DNA of 64,000 bases from Acidimicrobiia bacterium. Lineage in GTDB: Bacteria; Actinomycetota; Acidimicrobiia; Spongiisociales; ZC4RG35. The stretch covers positions 80,500-144,499 of the forward strand of contig JANQRA010000003.1 in the NCBI GenBank assembly GCA_028284765.1. The letters run 5' to 3'. Made by a program: the position numbers and the translations under genes. Each line of letters begins with the position of its first letter. The first letter of the stretch is position 1. Of this stretch, positions 16,673 through 24,881 are shown piece by piece. The notes beneath the pieces are model-generated. The model was not told where the DNA came from. It ran no database searches and saw nothing but the letters and a program-made list of their open reading frames with translations.

Positions 16673-18735
16673 CCGCCACCGCAGAGCGCCCTTCAGCCAC
16701 GATCTTCCGACGTCCCAAGTCGACGACGGGATTCTGGGGATGGGTGACGACCGTCGATCACAAGAAGATCGGCATCATGTACGGCTACGCGGCCTTCTTC
16801 TTCTTCATCATCGGTGGGGTAGAAGCTCTTCTTCTCCGTATCCAGCTGACTCAGGCGAACGGGGAGTTCCTGACCGCCGGTGCCTACAACGCCTTGTTCA
16901 CAATGCATGGGACGACCATGGTCTTCCTCTTCGTCATGCCGATATCGGCGGCGTTCATGAACTACCTGATACCTCTGATGATCGGGGCTCGAGACGTCGC
17001 ATTTCCTCGACTCAACGCCCTGTCATGGTGGATCTTCTTCTTCGGTGGCATATTCCTCTACAGCACGTTCATCTTCGGGACCTCGGTAGCACCGGTCAGC
17101 CCTGATGGCATCGTCGGAAACTTGGCGGCTGGAGGTGGCCCTGGCTCGTTCAACTTCTTGGCCGATTCTCCCGATGCGGGGTGGTTCGCCTATCAGCCCA
17201 ACGCCGGTCCTCTCTATTCACCGGGAACGGCGATGGACTATTGGGCGCTCGGCTTGCAGATAATCGGTCTGGCCTCGCTGATCTCTTCGGTCAACTTCAT
17301 CGTCACCGTGTTCAACATGAGGGCCAAGGGAATGCGACTCCTTCGCATGCCGGTCTTCGTGTGGATGTCGACCGTGGTTGCCTTCCTACTTCTGTTCTCG
17401 CTTCCGATCATTGCGGTCGCTCTGTTCATGGTGACTTTCGACCGGCAGTTCGGGACTCTGTTCTTTGCTCCTGTCGGTGGTGGCGATCCGATTCTGTGGC
17501 AGCACCTGTTCTGGCTGTTTGGTCACCCTGAGGTCTACATCCTGATCCTGCCGGCGATGGGAATCGTCTCCGAGGTTCTGCCGGTGTTCAGTCGCAAGCC
17601 GTTGTTCGGATATTCCGCAGTTGTCTTTGCCGGGGCTGCCATTGCTTTCCTCGGCTTCGGCGTGTGGGCCCACCACATGTTCGCTTCCGGTATCACCCCC
17701 GTTGCCCAGGCTGCCTTTGGGTTGGCCACTATGACCATCGCCATCCCCACCGGTATCAAGATCTTCAACTGGATGGGGACGATGTGGGGAGGACGATTAC
17801 GTTTCACCACTCCGATGCTGTTCGCGTTCGGATTCGTAGGGATGTTCACGATCGGTGGCCTGTCGGGAGTGACGCACGCAATCGTCCCGTCGGACTGGCA
17901 ACAGACGGATACCTATTACATCGTCGCCCACTTCCACTACGTCCTCTTTGGCGGTGCAGTGTTCGGCCTGTTCGCTGGCCTCTACTACTGGTTCCCCAAG
18001 CTCACGGGCCGTGTGATGAACTCCAGGTTGGGCAAAGCCCACTTCTGGCTCCAGTTCATCGGTTTCAACCTGACCTTTGCCCCGATGCACTGGCTCGGCC
18101 TTCAGGGCATGGTGAGAAGGACTTGGAAGTACGCGCCTGAAGCCGGACTCGAGACGTGGAACGTCGCCGTCACAGTTGGCGCCTTCACCATTGCTGCCTC
18201 ACTTCTGATCTTCATGTACAACTGGTACACGTCGAAACGCCGCGGTGAGCCTTCGGGTCTCGACCCTTGGGATGCGAGGACCATCGAGTGGACGATTCCC
18301 AACCCCACACCTGAGTACAACTTCGCCAAAGCCCCCGTGGTCGATCGTCTCGACAACTTCTGGCACATGAAGTACAACGAAGACGAGGAGGGTCGTGCGG
18401 TTCGCAAGCCGGATGCTGACGAGCTGATCGAGCGTCTCGAGTATGAAGGGCTAAACCCCGAAGCTCCGATCCATCTGCCGGCTCCGTCTTACTTCCCGAT
18501 CATGATGTCGGCCGGGATCCCACTGGTGTTCTACGGCATCATCTATCACACCACCGTTTGGGGTAAGGCCTTGATCGTCATTGGTGCCTTGGTCACCCTC
18601 GCCGCTCTCATTGGATGGGGTATGGAACCTCTGGAGGAACCACACGAGGCCCATGACGACGCGTCTTCGTCTGGCGATGAAGACGAAGATGTCGATGAGT
18701 TGGAGGCGGAGATGGAAGAGATCCTCGATGAGTGA
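16669..18735 (+). CDS. ctaD: Cytochrome c oxidase subunit I, C-terminally extended
   Basis: The catalytic haem-copper subunit, 688 residues. Haem and CuB ligands are visible in TMHGTTM, the HPEVYILILPAMG helix with the Tyr of the His-Tyr pair, HHMFASG and the paired His in AHFHYVLFGGAVF. The core is about 560 residues. It is followed by a linker and two further membrane helices (APSYFPIMMSAGIPLVFYG and the next segment), then a very acidic tail. Extended subunit I forms are known for caa3-type oxidases. It overlaps coxB by 4 bases and ctaE by 8 bases. Confidence 0.97.
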   Translation: MTATAERPSATIFRRPKSTTGFWGWVTTVDHKKIGIMYGYAAFFFFIIGGVEALLLRIQLTQANGEFLTAGAYNALFTMHGTTMVFLFVMPISAAFMNYLIPLMIGARDVAFPRLNALSWWIFFFGGIFLYSTFIFGTSVAPVSPDGIVGNLAAGGGPGSFNFLADSPDAGWFAYQPNAGPLYSPGTAMDYWALGLQIIGLASLISSVNFIVTVFNMRAKGMRLLRMPVFVWMSTVVAFLLLFSLPIIAVALFMVTFDRQFGTLFFAPVGGGDPILWQHLFWLFGHPEVYILILPAMGIVSEVLPVFSRKPLFGYSAVVFAGAAIAFLGFGVWAHHMFASGITPVAQAAFGLATMTIAIPTGIKIFNWMGTMWGGRLRFTTPMLFAFGFVGMFTIGGLSGVTHAIVPSDWQQTDTYYIVAHFHYVLFGGAVFGLFAGLYYWFPKLTGRVMNSRLGKAHFWLQFIGFNLTFAPMHWLGLQGMVRRTWKYAPEAGLETWNVAVTVGAFTIAASLLIFMYNWYTSKRRGEPSGLDPWDARTIEWTIPNPTPEYNFAKAPVVDRLDNFWHMKYNEDEEGRAVRKPDADELIERLEYEGLNPEAPIHLPAPSYFPIMMSAGIPLVFYGIIYHTTVWGKALIVIGALVTLAALIGWGMEPLEEPHEAHDDASSSGDEDEDVDELEAEMEEILDE

Positions 18736-19354
18736 TTTAGCCCACGACGTAGACCTCGGCCATCACGAGGAGCACGAGTCGACGGGTATCGAGAACCGGA
18801 AGCTCGGAATGTGGGTCTTCCTCAGCTCTGAGTTCCTCTTCTTCGGCGCTCTGATCACCAACTATCTGCTCTATTCGAATCGCAGCGGTTTCGATGGCAC
18901 CTATCCGGCTGAGATCTACGACATCCCTTTCACCTCGGTGTCGTCGTTTGTGCTGCTGATGTCGTCACTGACGATGGTTCTGGCACACAATGCCCTCAGT
19001 AGGAAAGACCAGAACGGTGCCCGCACCTGGCTGTTCGCCACTGCCGCTCTAGGTGCCGTGTTCCTCGGAGGCCAGGTCTTTGAGTTCACTGAGTTCGTTG
19101 TTGTCTACGACATGACCCTCTCCACCAACCCGGCCGCTTCAGCCTTCTACGTACTCACCGGCTTCCACGGTGTTCACGTGGCAATCGGTGTGATCATGCT
19201 GTTGTCGCTCTGGGGCATCTCCCGGCGACAGGGATCTCTGAGTGAGAAGCAGGGGATGAACCTCGAACTGGTCGGCCTCTACTGGCACTTCGTGGACATC
19301 ATCTGGATCGTGATCTTCACCGTCGTCTACCTTCTCTCGGTACCACCGACATGA
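18728..19354 (+). CDS. ctaE: Cytochrome c oxidase subunit III
   Basis: A 208-residue subunit III with five or six membrane helices and the typical KLGMWVFLSSEFLFFGALI near the N-terminus and FHGVHVAIGVIM and YWHFVDIIWIVIFTVVYL near the C-terminus. The start ATG 18728 overlaps the end of ctaD by 8 bases; longer starts upstream would only read antiparallel-like sequence inside ctaD. It overlaps the subunit IV gene by ATGA. Confidence 0.95.
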   Translation: MSDLAHDVDLGHHEEHESTGIENRKLGMWVFLSSEFLFFGALITNYLLYSNRSGFDGTYPAEIYDIPFTSVSSFVLLMSSLTMVLAHNALSRKDQNGARTWLFATAALGAVFLGGQVFEFTEFVVVYDMTLSTNPAASAFYVLTGFHGVHVAIGVIMLLSLWGISRRQGSLSEKQGMNLELVGLYWHFVDIIWIVIFTVVYLLSVPPT

Positions 19355-19656
19355 GCGAACACGCCCATCATCCAACTCCGGCCCAGTACTGGAGGATTGC
19401 CGGGTTCTTGGCGATCCTCACCGCCATCGAGGTGGCGCTCTATTACGTCGAACAGGAGTATGAGCTCGGGTTCCTCAACGCAGCCATGCTTCTGGCCTTG
19501 TCGACGGTCAAGTTCATCGTGGTCGTCGGCTGGTTCATGCACGTTAAGTACGAGAAGCCAATGATCAGCAGGTTCTTCACCGCAGGCTTCGTGTTGGCAA
19601 TCGGCCTCTACCTGGTGGTCCTGGCGGCGATGGGTGTCGTCGTCGTACGCGGCTAG
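19351..19656 (+). CDS. Cytochrome c oxidase subunit IV (prokaryotic type)
   Basis: A 101-residue protein with three membrane helices matching the small prokaryotic COX4-type subunit: AILTAIEVALYYV, MLLALSTVKFIVVVGWFMHVKYE and the last helix. It probably stabilises subunits I-III. The start overlaps ctaE by ATGA. It ends the operon and is followed directly by a palindromic repeat. Confidence 0.88.
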   Translation: MSEHAHHPTPAQYWRIAGFLAILTAIEVALYYVEQEYELGFLNAAMLLALSTVKFIVVVGWFMHVKYEKPMISRFFTAGFVLAIGLYLVVLAAMGVVVVRG

Positions 19657-19662
19657 CAATTG

Positions 19663-19699
19663 CGAACCCTGGGTTCCTGCCTTCGCATAGCGAAGGCAG
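19663..19699. repeat. Dispersed palindromic element, copy 1 (possible cox terminator)
   Basis: About 35 bases are nearly identical to 60250-60283 after rpoC, differing at only a few positions. This copy has GAACCC-T-GGGTTC followed by a perfect 10-bp hairpin (19677-19686 with 19690-19699) with loop ATA. The long outer arm seen in the rpoC copy is lost here. It lies just after the cox operon, so it may act as a terminator. Confidence 0.6.
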
Positions 19700-19768
19700 C
19701 AGCCCTCAGAATGCGTCACCGAACTCTGAGTCGTCGCGTTCGTCCGAGCCTGGTAGAAACACGCTGAT

Positions 19769-20857
19769 ATGGACACACCACTCGAACCGGGCCGGTTCTT
19801 CCTTCCGGGCCCAACGGAAGTTCACCCAGACGTACTAGCTGCCCAGAACGCACCGATGATCGGGCATCGGGGCAAACAGATCCAAGAGCTTATGTCGGGG
19901 ATCAACGAAGGTCTCAAACCGGTGTTTCAAACCACAGGTGATGTGATCGTCTCGACCTCGTCCGCAACTGGCTTGATGGAGGCTGCGGTTCGCAACGGGA
20001 CCAAAGGTGGTCGCGTTCTCAGTTTGGTGAATGGTGCGTTCTCCAAGCGATTTGCAGCTATTGCTGAATCCTGTGGGATCGATACCGAGGTCTGGGAAGT
20101 CGAGTGGGGGACCATCCACGACCCCAGCGAGTTGAGCAAGAGGCTCGCTGCACACCCGTACGACGCAGTGACTCTGTCACAGTCTGAGACCTCGACCGGT
20201 GCACTCCAGGACCTCGAAGCCATCGCCGAAGTCACCGGCCAGCACGCCGAGACGTTCTTGCTCGTCGACTCAGTAACGGGAATCGGTGGCGTCGAGACCC
20301 ATTCAGACGATTGGGGAATCGAGTTCATCCTCACCGGTTCGCAGAAGGCCCTTGCGCTTCCTCCGGGCTTGGCTTTTGGATTGGCTTCCCAATCCATGCT
20401 TGATCGTTCGGCTGAGTCGAAAGACAAAGGCTGGTACTTCGATCTGGCGAGACTGGCCAAGAGCCTCACCAAGCACGAAACCCCAGCGACTCCGGCGGTC
20501 TCCCTGCTGTACGCGCTCGACCTACAGCTGAAGCGCATCGCTGCCGAGACGATGGAGGCCCGATGGGAGCGACATAAGGCAATGCAGCGTCGGACGATCG
20601 AGTGGATCGAAGAGATGAAGGCCTCGGGAGCCCCGGTTGACGTGTTTGCCGCAGAGGGCCAGCGGTCTCCGACCGTCACCTGCGTCGCGACTGACCAATC
20701 GGTGAGCGCGGTAGCGGAGATGAAACGGCGTGGCTGGGTCGTCGGCGGCGGATATGGTCCACTTAAGGAGTCAACGCTGCGAATCGGGCACATGGGCGAT
20801 CACACTCTCGAGGAGCTCGAAGCTCTGCTGGCCGAACTGACTGAAGTGTTCTCGTGA
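19769..20857 (+). CDS. Class V PLP-dependent aminotransferase
   Basis: A 362-residue fold-type I aminotransferase of the alanine/serine-glyoxylate type. FLPGPTEVHPDVL and MIGHRGKQ open the protein, TGLMEAAVRN contacts the cofactor, DSVTGIGGVE holds the PLP-binding Asp, and the Schiff-base lysine is in TGSQKALALPPG. The gene overlaps serA by 4 bases (GTGA), so it probably supplies the transamination step after SerA, that is a phosphoserine aminotransferase role. That role is inferred from context; sequence alone would allow serine-glyoxylate or alanine-glyoxylate exchange. Confidence 0.85.
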   Translation: MDTPLEPGRFFLPGPTEVHPDVLAAQNAPMIGHRGKQIQELMSGINEGLKPVFQTTGDVIVSTSSATGLMEAAVRNGTKGGRVLSLVNGAFSKRFAAIAESCGIDTEVWEVEWGTIHDPSELSKRLAAHPYDAVTLSQSETSTGALQDLEAIAEVTGQHAETFLLVDSVTGIGGVETHSDDWGIEFILTGSQKALALPPGLAFGLASQSMLDRSAESKDKGWYFDLARLAKSLTKHETPATPAVSLLYALDLQLKRIAAETMEARWERHKAMQRRTIEWIEEMKASGAPVDVFAAEGQRSPTVTCVATDQSVSAVAEMKRRGWVVGGGYGPLKESTLRIGHMGDHTLEELEALLAELTEVFS

Positions 20858-21813
20858 AACATCGGATTCTGGCGACCGACAAGGTCTCAACCGCCGGCCT
20901 CACTCCATTTGAGGATTCGCAATTCGAGGTGACCTCGATCGATGACTCCTCATCCGCCGAGTTCGCCGAAGCTCTGTCACAGGTAGATGGGCTGATTGTT
21001 CGGAGCGCAACCAAGGTCACGTCGGAGATGCTCGAGGGGGCCGGACAGCTCAAGGCAATTGGAAGGGCTGGGGTTGGTGTCGACAACGTCGACATTCCCG
21101 CCGCCTCCGCGAAGGGCATTGCAGTCTTCAATGCTCCTGGCGGTAACACGAACGCGGCAGCTGAGCTGACAGTTGGGTTGATGCTCTCCACGGCCCGCAA
21201 CATCCCTGCGGCCAATGCTTCGTTGTTGGCTGGTAAGTGGGACCGGGCCACATTCCGCGGGGTGGAGCTGAGGGGCAAGACTCTGGGCCTCATCGGTGCT
21301 GGGCGCATTGGGACCGAGGTCGGCATGCGGTGTCTTGCTTTTGGCATGAATGTGATTGTCTACGACCCTTATCTCACCCAAACCCGCATCAGCGAGATCC
21401 AGTCTCCGGTCACTGACCTCGACAATGTTCTCGAAAGCGCCGATTTCATCTCGATCCACGTTCCAATGAGCGACGAAACTCGTGGTCTGATCGGGTCGGA
21501 GGCTCTGTCCAAGATGAAGGACACGGCGTTCCTGATCAACGCATCGCGCGGAGGCGTCGTGGACGAGGGCGCCCTGGTTCAAGCTCTAAAGGAAGGAACC
21601 ATCGCCGGCGCAGCTTTGGACGTCTATGTGAACGAACCTTTGCAGTCCGACAGCCCTCTACGCGAGGCCCCGAACCTCGTTCTGACGCCTCACCTCGGCG
21701 CAGCGACCCACGAAGCCCAATTGGGCGTGGCGACAGAGGTGGCGGAGAAGATACGAGCGTTGCTCCTCGAAGGAGCCAAGGGCGCTGCGCTCAACGCAGC
21801 CGATCTCGACTAG
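20854..21813 (+). CDS. serA: D-3-phosphoglycerate dehydrogenase (short form)
   Basis: Catalyses the first step of serine synthesis, oxidising 3-phosphoglycerate with NAD+. The 319-residue product has the NAD-binding LGLIGAGRIGTEVG, the substrate Arg in INASRGGVVDEGAL, the acidic partner in DVYVNEP and the catalytic His in LTPHLGAATHEAQ. No ACT or ASB regulatory domain follows, so serine feedback through that domain is not expected. The start overlaps the aminotransferase (GTGA). The 3' end overlaps the next, convergent gene by 4 bases. Confidence 0.9.
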   Translation: MKHRILATDKVSTAGLTPFEDSQFEVTSIDDSSSAEFAEALSQVDGLIVRSATKVTSEMLEGAGQLKAIGRAGVGVDNVDIPAASAKGIAVFNAPGGNTNAAAELTVGLMLSTARNIPAANASLLAGKWDRATFRGVELRGKTLGLIGAGRIGTEVGMRCLAFGMNVIVYDPYLTQTRISEIQSPVTDLDNVLESADFISIHVPMSDETRGLIGSEALSKMKDTAFLINASRGGVVDEGALVQALKEGTIAGAALDVYVNEPLQSDSPLREAPNLVLTPHLGAATHEAQLGVATEVAEKIRALLLEGAKGAALNAADLD

Positions 21814-22973
21814 ATCAGCTGGACGACGGCCGCTTCTGAGTGGTCGTCATCTTCTGAGTGACCCTCGTCAGCGGTGGCGAACAACACGGCGAGGATGATG
21901 ATGAGAACGACGCCTATCCCCGCAACGGCGACCATCACATCTCCGAAGGAGATCTTCATCTCTGGTTGGTTGCCGGACAGAGCAGCGAATCCCAGGATTC
22001 CGCTCGCGGCAACTATCGCCACGATGGCACCTCCTGCACCGGGGAGCAGATGGTTTGACTCCAAGAGCGCCCAGGCAAACGGGAGAACCAGAAGGAGCAG
22101 CATCACCAGGCCCACCAATGGGATGCCAAAGGCGCCTCCGAGTCTGCCCTTCACCTGATCGACCTCTGCGGCTTCTTCTTCATCAACGGCGACAGGAACT
22201 CCCAGCAGTTGGGGCACGGCTGCAGTCAAGGCACCGAGGATGGCGCCACCGATCACCATGACTCCGAGGGTGGCCAGAACGGGTAGCTGAGTGACCTCAG
22301 GATCCGAGCCCTCGACGACGGTGCCGAATGCGGTGAGCACGGCACCACCTGCGATTCCGAGGATCAGCCCTACAAACGCTCCGATCCAGGCTGTCCCTGC
22401 CTTGGAAGTCGAGAGTTGCATCGCCGGATCCGTCCAAGCGGTGACCGAGCGTGACATTCCGGCGACCACTGCGCCGAACACCACGCTGACCAGGGCCACG
22501 CCAATCATCACCCAGAAAGGGTTGACCTGAACGATGGGGCCTGTGTCTTCCACCACCAGTGTGTTTGTGGACCAGAACGCTGTCGCTGTCAGAAAGCCTG
22601 CAATTCCCAAGGCCGCGCCGGTCCAGGCTCCGATCCGCACAGCAGTTGCGACTCGGCGACTCAGGGGCACCGGCTCGAGATCTATTTCCGGTTCGGGCTC
22701 CGGCAGTGGAGCTGATACGGGCTCGGGCACGTCTATGACAGCGACGGCGACGGCGGCCGGTTCTGGCTCAGCAGCAGGTTCTGGAGCGGCGGCCGGCTCC
22801 GGATCGGGTGTTGCGGCAGGCGCCGCGGCGGCGACCGGTTCTCCTCCGCCCCATGCGCTCAGAACGTCGTCAACCGAGGTGCCGTTGGCAGCAGCCCGGG
22901 CTGCTGCCGAGCGTTGCACTAGCTCAGCAGGTGTGCCCAGGGCCGAGGCTGCTGATTGGAGGAGGTCGCTCAC
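21810..22973 (-). CDS. Multi-pass membrane protein with Pro/Glu/Ala-rich linker, unknown
   Basis: About 387 residues in three parts: a helical N-terminal domain of about 50 residues (SDLLQSAASALGTPAELVQR), a linker of alternating Ala, Pro and Glu to about residue 110, and about eight hydrophobic helices with short loops, ending in an acidic His-rich tail. I recognise no family. A TTG at 23003 is also in frame, but the GTG at 22973 lies 8 bases after a TAAAGT hexamer and is preferred. The linker produces long mirror frames on the plus strand that are not genes. Confidence 0.72.
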   Translation of the reverse strand: MSDLLQSAASALGTPAELVQRSAAARAAANGTSVDDVLSAWGGGEPVAAAAPAATPDPEPAAAPEPAAEPEPAAVAVAVIDVPEPVSAPLPEPEPEIDLEPVPLSRRVATAVRIGAWTGAALGIAGFLTATAFWSTNTLVVEDTGPIVQVNPFWVMIGVALVSVVFGAVVAGMSRSVTAWTDPAMQLSTSKAGTAWIGAFVGLILGIAGGAVLTAFGTVVEGSDPEVTQLPVLATLGVMVIGGAILGALTAAVPQLLGVPVAVDEEEAAEVDQVKGRLGGAFGIPLVGLVMLLLLVLPFAWALLESNHLLPGAGGAIVAIVAASGILGFAALSGNQPEMKISFGDVMVAVAGIGVVLIIILAVLFATADEGHSEDDDHSEAAVVQLI

Positions 22974-23036
22974 GTTTCGGCACTTTAGCGAGGCTTCAGG
23001 CAAGCAATGCCGTCAAAGCGATATCGCGACAAAGTG

Positions 23037-23705
23037 TCAGAAGCCGTGCTTCTGTCCCTCCCAAGGTGGCGGAGCCCCAGCCTCGAATTCCTCGACAGAT
23101 GGGCCCTCGAGAGCTTCGATCCAACGCCTACCAAGCCAGTAGGTTGCAACCAGCAGAAGCAGCAGCGCGGGCCAACCCAGGGCGACTCTGACGACTCCAA
23201 GCCATTCGACTTCCTCGTCCACAAAGAGCCTCCATTGGACGAAGGTTCTTGCTCCGAAGAAGAGCGCCCAGATGATCGTCGTCCGCGAGTAGGCCGGGCG
23301 CACCCGGTCATGCCAATACCAATCTAGAGGCCATCCTCTGGTGAGCCAGCTGGTGAATGCAACCAGGGGTCGCTTGGCTGGTATCGAGATAACCAAGGCC
23401 GCAGTGGTGAGAGCACCGCTGATGATTCCGGGAAGGAAGAAGTCCTCAGCCTCACCCGATCTAAGGGCCAGAATCGCGGCGAGCAGGGTTCCGAACAGCC
23501 CGGCAATTGCGAACCTGATCGGGTTTCCACGGGATAGTCGCCAACCGGTGATTGCCACGGCTGAGCCGAGTCCGGCGATGGCGGCCGGTCCGACTCCCCA
23601 GATGTTGTTGATCAACACGAACAAGAGCGGGGGGAGGATCCCGTCAGCAATACCGACCCGGCCGGATATCAGCTCTCGGAGCTCTCCGCGAATCTCTGAT
23701 ACCAC
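23037..23705 (-). CDS. DUF3159 family membrane protein
   Basis: A 222-residue protein with about six membrane helices. The opening GIADGILPPLLFVLIN and the C-terminal GWPLDWYWHDRVRPAY with RTFVQWRLF match DUF3159, a family largely restricted to Actinobacteria and of unknown function. The GTG start lies four bases after the stop of the upstream gene, so the two are probably co-transcribed. Confidence 0.75.
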   Translation of the reverse strand: MVSEIRGELRELISGRVGIADGILPPLLFVLINNIWGVGPAAIAGLGSAVAITGWRLSRGNPIRFAIAGLFGTLLAAILALRSGEAEDFFLPGIISGALTTAALVISIPAKRPLVAFTSWLTRGWPLDWYWHDRVRPAYSRTTIIWALFFGARTFVQWRLFVDEEVEWLGVVRVALGWPALLLLLVATYWLGRRWIEALEGPSVEEFEAGAPPPWEGQKHGF

Positions 23706-23709
23706 GTCT

Positions 23710-24117
23710 TCAGGCCCGCTCCACGCCCAACAGCAACTCCCTCGGGTTGTCCGAGGTGAATGCCGCCATGGCCAGGTACACCCCAGCTGTCAGATTGCCC
23801 AGGACCACCAGCAGCATCCACCAGCCGATGATCTTGGGCCAGCTGGACTCCCGGAAAGCAATCCATGCGCCAAACATGGCAAAACCGAGGTAGAGATCGA
23901 TCAGGGTCACCTTGCCCCAGGCAAGGCCAAGGATCTCGCTTCCTTCGGCACCGAAGTCACCCGAAGCGAAACCAAACGCAATCGCCCCGGCCATGCCGAG
24001 GACCACGACGACTGAAAGAGCCCTAACAGCGACCATCAAATGTCGATTCGTAGCCCTGCTGGCATCCGGATCATCTGATCCGCTCTCAGCCGGCGTTGCG
24101 CTCGTCTCTCCAAGCAA
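23710..24117 (-). CDS. Small membrane protein, DUF1475-like
   Basis: A 135-residue protein with a hydrophilic N-terminus (about 28 residues) and three membrane helices. GKVTLIDLYLGFAMFGAWIA with FRESSWPKIIGWWMLLVVLG resembles DUF1475-type proteins, whose function is unknown. Its 5' end overlaps the 3' end of the upstream F420-type oxidoreductase gene by 32 bases on the same strand, so it depends on that transcript. Confidence 0.65.
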   Translation of the reverse strand: MLGETSATPAESGSDDPDASRATNRHLMVAVRALSVVVVLGMAGAIAFGFASGDFGAEGSEILGLAWGKVTLIDLYLGFAMFGAWIAFRESSWPKIIGWWMLLVVLGNLTAGVYLAMAAFTSDNPRELLLGVERA

Positions 24118-24868
24118 CCCAATCCGCTACCGGAGCGAGGTCGAAGTTGGTATCGCCATCGAAACCGACAGTGATCAACGTGGCTCCCGCATCGACGTAT
24201 TCGTCCGCCTGATCGATCTTGTCCTTAGGAATGCCACAAGACCGCTGGATCTCATCGGGGTTGCGGCCAATGTCGGCACAGTGGCTGTTGAGGACACCGT
24301 TCTTGTGACGAATCACGTCTGGACCGCCAAACCCATGCCAGATGTCGGCATGTTCGGCCGTGTAGCGGAGTGTCTTCTTCTCGCCACCTCCGCCGATGAG
24401 CACAGGGATCTTCCTCGTTGGCTCCGGATTCAGCTTTGACCAACGCTCTTCGATACGGGGCAGAGCCTGCTTGAGGTCGGCCAGCCGGTAGCCAGCGGTG
24501 CCGAACTCATAGCCGTACTCCTCGTAGTCACGCTCGAACCATCCGGCCCCGATGCCAAGGATCAGTCTTCCGTCTGAGATGTGATCAACGGTTCTCGCCA
24601 TGTCGGCAAGCAACTCGGGGTTGCGGTAGCTGTTGCAGGTGACGAGAGCCCCGATCTCCACTCGCTCGGTCACCTCGGCAAAAGAGGCAAGCATGGTCCA
24701 GCATTCGAAGTGTTTGCCGTCGGGGTTTCCGAAGAGGGGGAAGAAGTGGTCCCAGTTGAAGACGATGTCTGCGCCTAGCTCCTCGGCCTGCACAGCGGCG
24801 GCCCTGATCTGGCTGTAGTCGGCGTGTTGAGGTTGGAGTTGGACTCCGATTCGGATTGGGTGGGTCAT
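24086..24868 (-). CDS. LLM-class F420-dependent oxidoreductase
   Basis: A 260-residue TIM-barrel protein of the luciferase-like family, subgroup typical of coenzyme F420-dependent enzymes. IRIGVQLQPQHADYSQIRAAA opens it, DHFFPLFGNPDGKHFECW follows, and the central VDHISDGRLILGIGAGWFERDY is the family hallmark. Substrate is not predictable. The ATG is placed 7 bases after a -10 hexamer. Confidence 0.9.
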   Translation of the reverse strand: MTHPIRIGVQLQPQHADYSQIRAAAVQAEELGADIVFNWDHFFPLFGNPDGKHFECWTMLASFAEVTERVEIGALVTCNSYRNPELLADMARTVDHISDGRLILGIGAGWFERDYEEYGYEFGTAGYRLADLKQALPRIEERWSKLNPEPTRKIPVLIGGGGEKKTLRYTAEHADIWHGFGGPDVIRHKNGVLNSHCADIGRNPDEIQRSCGIPKDKIDQADEYVDAGATLITVGFDGDTNFDLAPVADWVAWRDERNAG

Positions 24869-24875
24869 AGACCCG

Positions 24876-24881
24876 ACCCTA
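24876..24881 (-). promoter_or_regulatory. -10 hexamer of LLM gene at 24868 (leaderless)
   Basis: TAGGGT on the minus strand, a 7-base spacer, then ATG at 24868. It falls at the 3' end of the upstream ligase gene. Confidence 0.45.

Noticed and set aside
22534..23142. Long Ala/Gly/Ser-rich frame on the plus strand
   Set aside because: It is the mirror of the Pro/Glu/Ala linker of the membrane protein on the minus strand.
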